Shown: positions 14,099 through 17,316 of the stretch, one piece after another
How positions within the stretch are numbered: position 1 is the stretch's first letter
How the letters are laid out: each line of letters opens with the position of its first letter
Translations under genes and position numbers: made by a program
Notes under the pieces: generated by a model
Told to the model about the DNA's origin: nothing
The model's input: the letters and a program-made list of their open reading frames with translations, nothing else
The model's database searches: none
DNA from: JANXQG01 sp037147235
Lineage (GTDB): Bacteria > Planctomycetota > Planctomycetia > Pirellulales > Thermoguttaceae
Direction: 5' to 3'
DNA: 17,316 nt
Assembly: GCA_037147235.1 (NCBI GenBank)
Contig: JBAWVO010000127.1
Coordinates: 1 to 17,316, forward strand

Positions 14099-14872
14099 AT
14101 GATTGAAGTTCAAGGGTTAACCAAGTATTATGCCGACCTCCGTCGCGGCCGATTTGTCGCGTTGGATGGGCTAAGTTTTCATGCGCTACCCGGCCAAGTC
14201 TACGGTCTGCTCGGCCCCAATGGAGCGGGAAAAACGACCGCGCTCCGGATCCTTAGTACGGTATTGCGGCCGAGCAACGGCACGGCCAGGGTCAACGGCT
14301 ACGATGTGGTCCTGCAACCGTCGCAGGTCCGCCGCCAGATTGGCTTCATGTCGGCCAATACGGGCATTTACGACCGCATGACCGCCTGGGAGATGGTTGA
14401 GTATTTTGGCCGCCTCCACGGCCTGCCGCAGGCCGAGTTGACTCAGCGCATGGAATCGCTCTTCGACAAATTCAAAATGAACGACATCCGCGACGTGCTG
14501 GGGGCGAAGATGTCGACGGGGATGCGTCAGAAGGTGTCGATCGCCCGGGCCATCGTGCATGACCCGCCGGTGCTGATCTTCGACGAGGCCACGGCAGGGC
14601 TTGATGTGCTGGTGGCGCGGGCGTTGCTTCACCGCGTGGCCGAGTTGCGGCAAAACGGCAAGTGCATCATCTTTTCCACCCATATCATGCGCGAGGCCGA
14701 AAAACTCTGTGATCGCTTGGCGATCATGCACCGCGGAAAAATCCTGGCCGAGGGCACGCTGGAGGAGCTTCGCCAAGAGCATGGCGAGAACGATCTGGAG
14801 GAAATTTTCTTCCAACTGATTTCCAGGTACGAACAATCGCGCTCGCCAACCGCCGAGCATGACTTGGTTTGA
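14099..14872 (+). CDS. natA: NatA-type ABC transporter ATP-binding protein
   Basis: The protein starts MIEVQGLTKYYADLRRGRFV and has 257 residues. Visible are Walker A GPNGAGKTT, a Q-loop region with the NatA-like FMSANTGIYDRMT, the signature STGMRQK (a variant of LSGGQ), Walker B VLIFDEATAGLD and the H-loop STHIM. It energises the membrane partner encoded immediately after it. NatAB-type pumps export sodium ions in Bacillus, but many homologues have other substrates, so the symbol marks the family only. I chose the ATG at 14099 because homology begins there; an in-frame TTG at 14072 adds nine residues, and AGGAG lies only 2 nt before it. A TAGAAT -10-like element is at 14056-14061 without a good -35. 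Confidence 0.9.
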   Translation: MIEVQGLTKYYADLRRGRFVALDGLSFHALPGQVYGLLGPNGAGKTTALRILSTVLRPSNGTARVNGYDVVLQPSQVRRQIGFMSANTGIYDRMTAWEMVEYFGRLHGLPQAELTQRMESLFDKFKMNDIRDVLGAKMSTGMRQKVSIARAIVHDPPVLIFDEATAGLDVLVARALLHRVAELRQNGKCIIFSTHIMREAEKLCDRLAIMHRGKILAEGTLEELRQEHGENDLEEIFFQLISRYEQSRSPTAEHDLV

Positions 14873-14882
14873 TCGGGCAACC

Positions 14883-17159
14883 ATGAATTTTACGAACGTC
14901 AGACTCATTCTCGCCCGCGAAGTTCGCGACCAGATGCGCGACCGACGGACGTTGTTCATGATCTTCGTGCTGCCGATCCTGCTCTATCCGCTGCTGGGAA
15001 CGGCCTACTTTCAGATGGTCCAGTTCCAGACCCAGAACTCGATGACGGTGTTGGTCGTCGGGAGCGGGCAACTGGCCTCCACTTCAACGCCGCTGATCGA
15101 AGACGCCGCCTTCTCGCCACAACTGTTTTTTGACGGTTCCCGCGGTACCGAATTGCTGAAGCTGGAATTGGCACCCGAGGGGCCACCTTCCGGCAGCGAC
15201 ACCGCCGGCGATTGGGCGGCCGAAGCGAATCGGTTGGTGCAAACCAAAAAATTCGACGCGGCCCTGGTTTTTCCGCCCGATTTCGCCAAGCGGGTGGAGG
15301 CTTATCGCAAGGCCATCCACGTGGCCGCCAGTAGACCGCCCTCACCCCCTGCCTCCCTCTCGGGGGGGGGTGGGAGTAGCGTGGAGATTCCCCGACCGAA
15401 GATCATTTACACGACGGCGAACGAACGATCGCTGATGGCATGCAACCGGCTGACGGCGGTTCTGGATCGCTGGACGGAGCATGTCGGCAAGACGAATCTC
15501 ATAGCGGGCGGCATGCCTGCCCAGGCGGTGCGCCCCTTCGAGGTTGACCATTCAAATCTGGCCGGCGAATCGGCGAACAAATCGGCAAACCTATGGTCTC
15601 GGATGTTGCCCGTGATGTTGTTGCTGTGGGCGATGACCGGCGCGTTCTACCCGGCGGTTGACCTGTGTGCCGGCGAGAAGGAGCGCGGCACACTGGAAAC
15701 CTTGTTGAGTAGCCCTGCCGAGCGCAGCGAAATTGTACTCGGCAAACTGTTGACGGTCATGGCCTTCAGCATGGTCACTTCGGCCTTGAACCTGGTAAGC
15801 GTGGGGGTGACCGGTTGTTTGATCTTCCGCCAGATGCAAGATTTTGGTGGACCGCCGGCATGGGCGGTGCTGTGGCTGTCGCTGGCCCTGGTCCCGGTGT
15901 CGGCCTTGTTCAGCGCGCTCTGTCTGGCCCTGGCCTCGTTCGCCCGCAGCACGAAAGAAGGCCAGTATTACCTCATGCCACTGCTGATGTTGTCGTTGCC
16001 GATGGCCGTGTTGCCGATGAGTCCGGGGGTGGAACTGAACCTGGGCAACAGCTTGATTCCAATTTCCGGCTTGGTGCTGCTGCTGAAGACCTTGTTGGAA
16101 GGCTCCTACATGCAGGCATTGCAGTTCCTGCCGGTCGTGTTGGCCGTGACGACGGTCGCCTGCTGGATGGCCATCCGCTGGGCGGTGGAGCAGTTCAACA
16201 AAGAGTCGGTGATCTTCCGTGAGAGCGAGCGGTTTGCCGTCGGCCTCTGGATGCGGCACCTGATGCGCGACCGCGATCCGACGCCTTCGGCTGCCGAAGG
16301 GCTATTCTGCGGCATCCTGATTCTGGTCCTGAGTTTTGTCTTTCGCTCTTCGATAGCACCGCCTACAGGTTTTGACGGCTTCGCCCGCGTGACCGTGGTA
16401 TTGCAATTGGCCGCGATCTTGACGCCTGCGTTGGTAATGGCGGTGATTCTGACGAGCAGTCCGCGGCAGACACTTCTGCTGCGGCTACCGCGATGGAAGA
16501 TGATTCCCGCAGCCGCCGTGCTGGCGCTGGCCATGCACCCGTTCATCCTTGCGCTGAACTCCTTGGTCATGCATCTTTACCCAATCGCACCCGAGATGAA
16601 ACGGCTCATTGACGACTTGCAGACGAAGTTTGCCTCGGCCGACCTGGGGTTGCTGATCCTCTGCGTGGCCGCGGTGCCGGCGGTCTGTGAAGAACTGGCT
16701 TTTCGCGGTTTCATCCTTTCCGGATGCCGCAATCTGGGCAACAACTGGCGAGCGATCCTCGTCAGCGCGATCCTGTTCGGTGCCGCGCATGGTCTCCTCC
16801 AGCAATCGATCAACGCTTGCGTTCTGGGCATCGTATTGGGCTATCTGGCCGTAAGGAGCGGGAGCCTGCTGCCCGGCGTGGCCTTTCATTTCCTGCACAA
16901 TGCGATGACCGTCCTCATTGCGAAAATCACTCCCGAACTGATCGACCGCTTCCCCCTCCTCGGCTTTCTTGTGCAACCCAGCGGTGAAGGCCCGGCCTAT
17001 CAGTGGCCTGTTTACCTCTTTGGCGGCGTAACCAGTCTCGCCTTGCTAGGCTGGTTCACCTGGTTCCCAGAGGCGCGAAGTCCCGAGGACGTTTTGCAGA
17101 AAGTCTTCGAGCAATCAACCGAGGATTCGTTGAGCGATGCAGAAGCCGCAAGGGGTTAA
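14883..17159 (+). CDS. ABC-2 permease fused to a CPBP intramembrane protease
   Basis: From the ATG at 14883 the protein has 758 residues; an in-frame ATG at 14859 would overlap the ATPase gene by 14 nt, but the usual family start is MNxxNVRLI-like. The first ~440 residues are a NatB-like ABC-2 permease: one membrane helix after REVRDQMRDRRTLFMI, a large external domain, then five or six helices beginning at LWSRMLPVMLLLWAMTGAF and including the GEKERGTLETLLSSP loop. The last ~300 residues are a CPBP (Abi) protease domain with EELAFR (E603, E604, R608), FGAAH (F632, H636) and HFLHN (H669, N673), all catalytic positions present. An insert near residues 155-165 coincides with a repeat and a G9 tract. 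It is co-transcribed with natA, 10 nt apart. Confidence 0.9.
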   Translation: MNFTNVRLILAREVRDQMRDRRTLFMIFVLPILLYPLLGTAYFQMVQFQTQNSMTVLVVGSGQLASTSTPLIEDAAFSPQLFFDGSRGTELLKLELAPEGPPSGSDTAGDWAAEANRLVQTKKFDAALVFPPDFAKRVEAYRKAIHVAASRPPSPPASLSGGGGSSVEIPRPKIIYTTANERSLMACNRLTAVLDRWTEHVGKTNLIAGGMPAQAVRPFEVDHSNLAGESANKSANLWSRMLPVMLLLWAMTGAFYPAVDLCAGEKERGTLETLLSSPAERSEIVLGKLLTVMAFSMVTSALNLVSVGVTGCLIFRQMQDFGGPPAWAVLWLSLALVPVSALFSALCLALASFARSTKEGQYYLMPLLMLSLPMAVLPMSPGVELNLGNSLIPISGLVLLLKTLLEGSYMQALQFLPVVLAVTTVACWMAIRWAVEQFNKESVIFRESERFAVGLWMRHLMRDRDPTPSAAEGLFCGILILVLSFVFRSSIAPPTGFDGFARVTVVLQLAAILTPALVMAVILTSSPRQTLLLRLPRWKMIPAAAVLALAMHPFILALNSLVMHLYPIAPEMKRLIDDLQTKFASADLGLLILCVAAVPAVCEELAFRGFILSGCRNLGNNWRAILVSAILFGAAHGLLQQSINACVLGIVLGYLAVRSGSLLPGVAFHFLHNAMTVLIAKITPELIDRFPLLGFLVQPSGEGPAYQWPVYLFGGVTSLALLGWFTWFPEARSPEDVLQKVFEQSTEDSLSDAEAARG
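15337..15377. repeat. Palindromic C/T-G/A repeat inside the permease gene, with G9
   Basis: CGCCCTCACCCCCTGCC here differs at one base from CGCCCTCACCCACTGCC near 662-678, and the following CCTCTC...GGGAGT part also corresponds. It contains nine consecutive G (15362-15370). In the permease it encodes RPPSPPASLSGGGGSS and keeps the frame. Confidence 0.65.
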
Positions 17160-17203
17160 CCACGAAAACCACGAAAACCACGAAAACCAAGAAATACACG
17201 AAA
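17159..17203. repeat. 9-bp tandem repeat after the permease stop
   Basis: Five units of ACCACGAAA (three exact, two with substitutions) begin at the last base of the TAA stop. ACCACGAAA-type short tandems are seen in intergenic DNA of many bacteria. No function can be assigned. Confidence 0.8.
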
Positions 17204-17282
17204 AGGGGTATCCGGTTTGCTCAGGTTCCCGTTTGCATCCTGATCAAGACAAGCGAATCAATGATCGGTGGATCCGATGCTC

Positions 17283-17303
17283 AGGGGCATTTATGCCCCT
17301 TTT
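17283..17303 (+). terminator. Rho-independent-type terminator for natA-permease
   Basis: AGGGGCAT and ATGCCCCT form an 8-bp stem around TT (or 7 bp with a 4-nt loop), followed by TTT. It lies 123 bp after the permease stop. A second small hairpin, CCGC-GAA-GCGG (17304-17314), follows at the window edge. Confidence 0.6.
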
Positions 17304-17316
17304 CCGCGAAGCGGTA

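Noticed and set aside
14186..14959. 257-codon minus-strand open frame over the ATPase gene
   Set aside because: It is antisense to a complete ABC ATPase with all motifs, and its own product shows none.

Overview
This is a GC-rich bacterial chromosomal window that most resembles a Planctomycetota genome of Pirellula-like type. That placement is inferred from gene content: a Tat-exported Gfo/Idh/MocA oxidoreductase beside a secreted HEAT-repeat protein, a secreted VIT-vWA protein, and an ABC-2 permease fused to a CPBP protease. No rRNA, tRNA or CRISPR was seen.

Layout. 33-586 (-) is a decayed Rpn-type nuclease gene with a 12-bp tandem repeat. 725-4024 (-) is a two-gene unit, oxidoreductase then HEAT protein, behind a good sigma70-type promoter (4109-4137). 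4213-4428 is a MITE-like element (copy A). 4502-7275 (-) is the ferrous-iron operon feoA-feoB plus a small Cys-rich membrane protein, with a near-consensus promoter at 7306-7334. 7613-8134 (+) is a divergent HTH protein with its own promoter. 8238-8407 is truncated MITE copy B. 8456-10918 (-) is the VIT-vWA protein, with a cruciform-type repeat in its leader. 11128-12527 (-) is an AbiE-like toxin-antitoxin pair in toxin-first order, behind a palindromic operator/promoter that touches the start codon. 12588-12824 is MITE copy C. 12883-13896 (-) is DAHP synthase, the first shikimate-pathway step. 14099-17159 (+) is a NatA-type ATPase with its permease-protease fusion partner, ending at a hairpin terminator near 17283.

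How the genes work together: FeoA, FeoB and the Cys-rich protein form an Fe(II) importer; the two AbiE genes form a coupled module; the ATPase and permease form one transporter or exporter.

The most notable structures outside the genes are: (i) a MITE-like family in three copies, one with clean terminal inverted repeats and a 9-bp target duplication; (ii) a C/T-G/A palindromic repeat found once between genes and apparently twice inside genes, in frame in feoB and the ABC permease, each time carrying a run of nine G; (iii) the reversed AbiE pair with a leaderless-looking toxin promoter buried in a palindrome.
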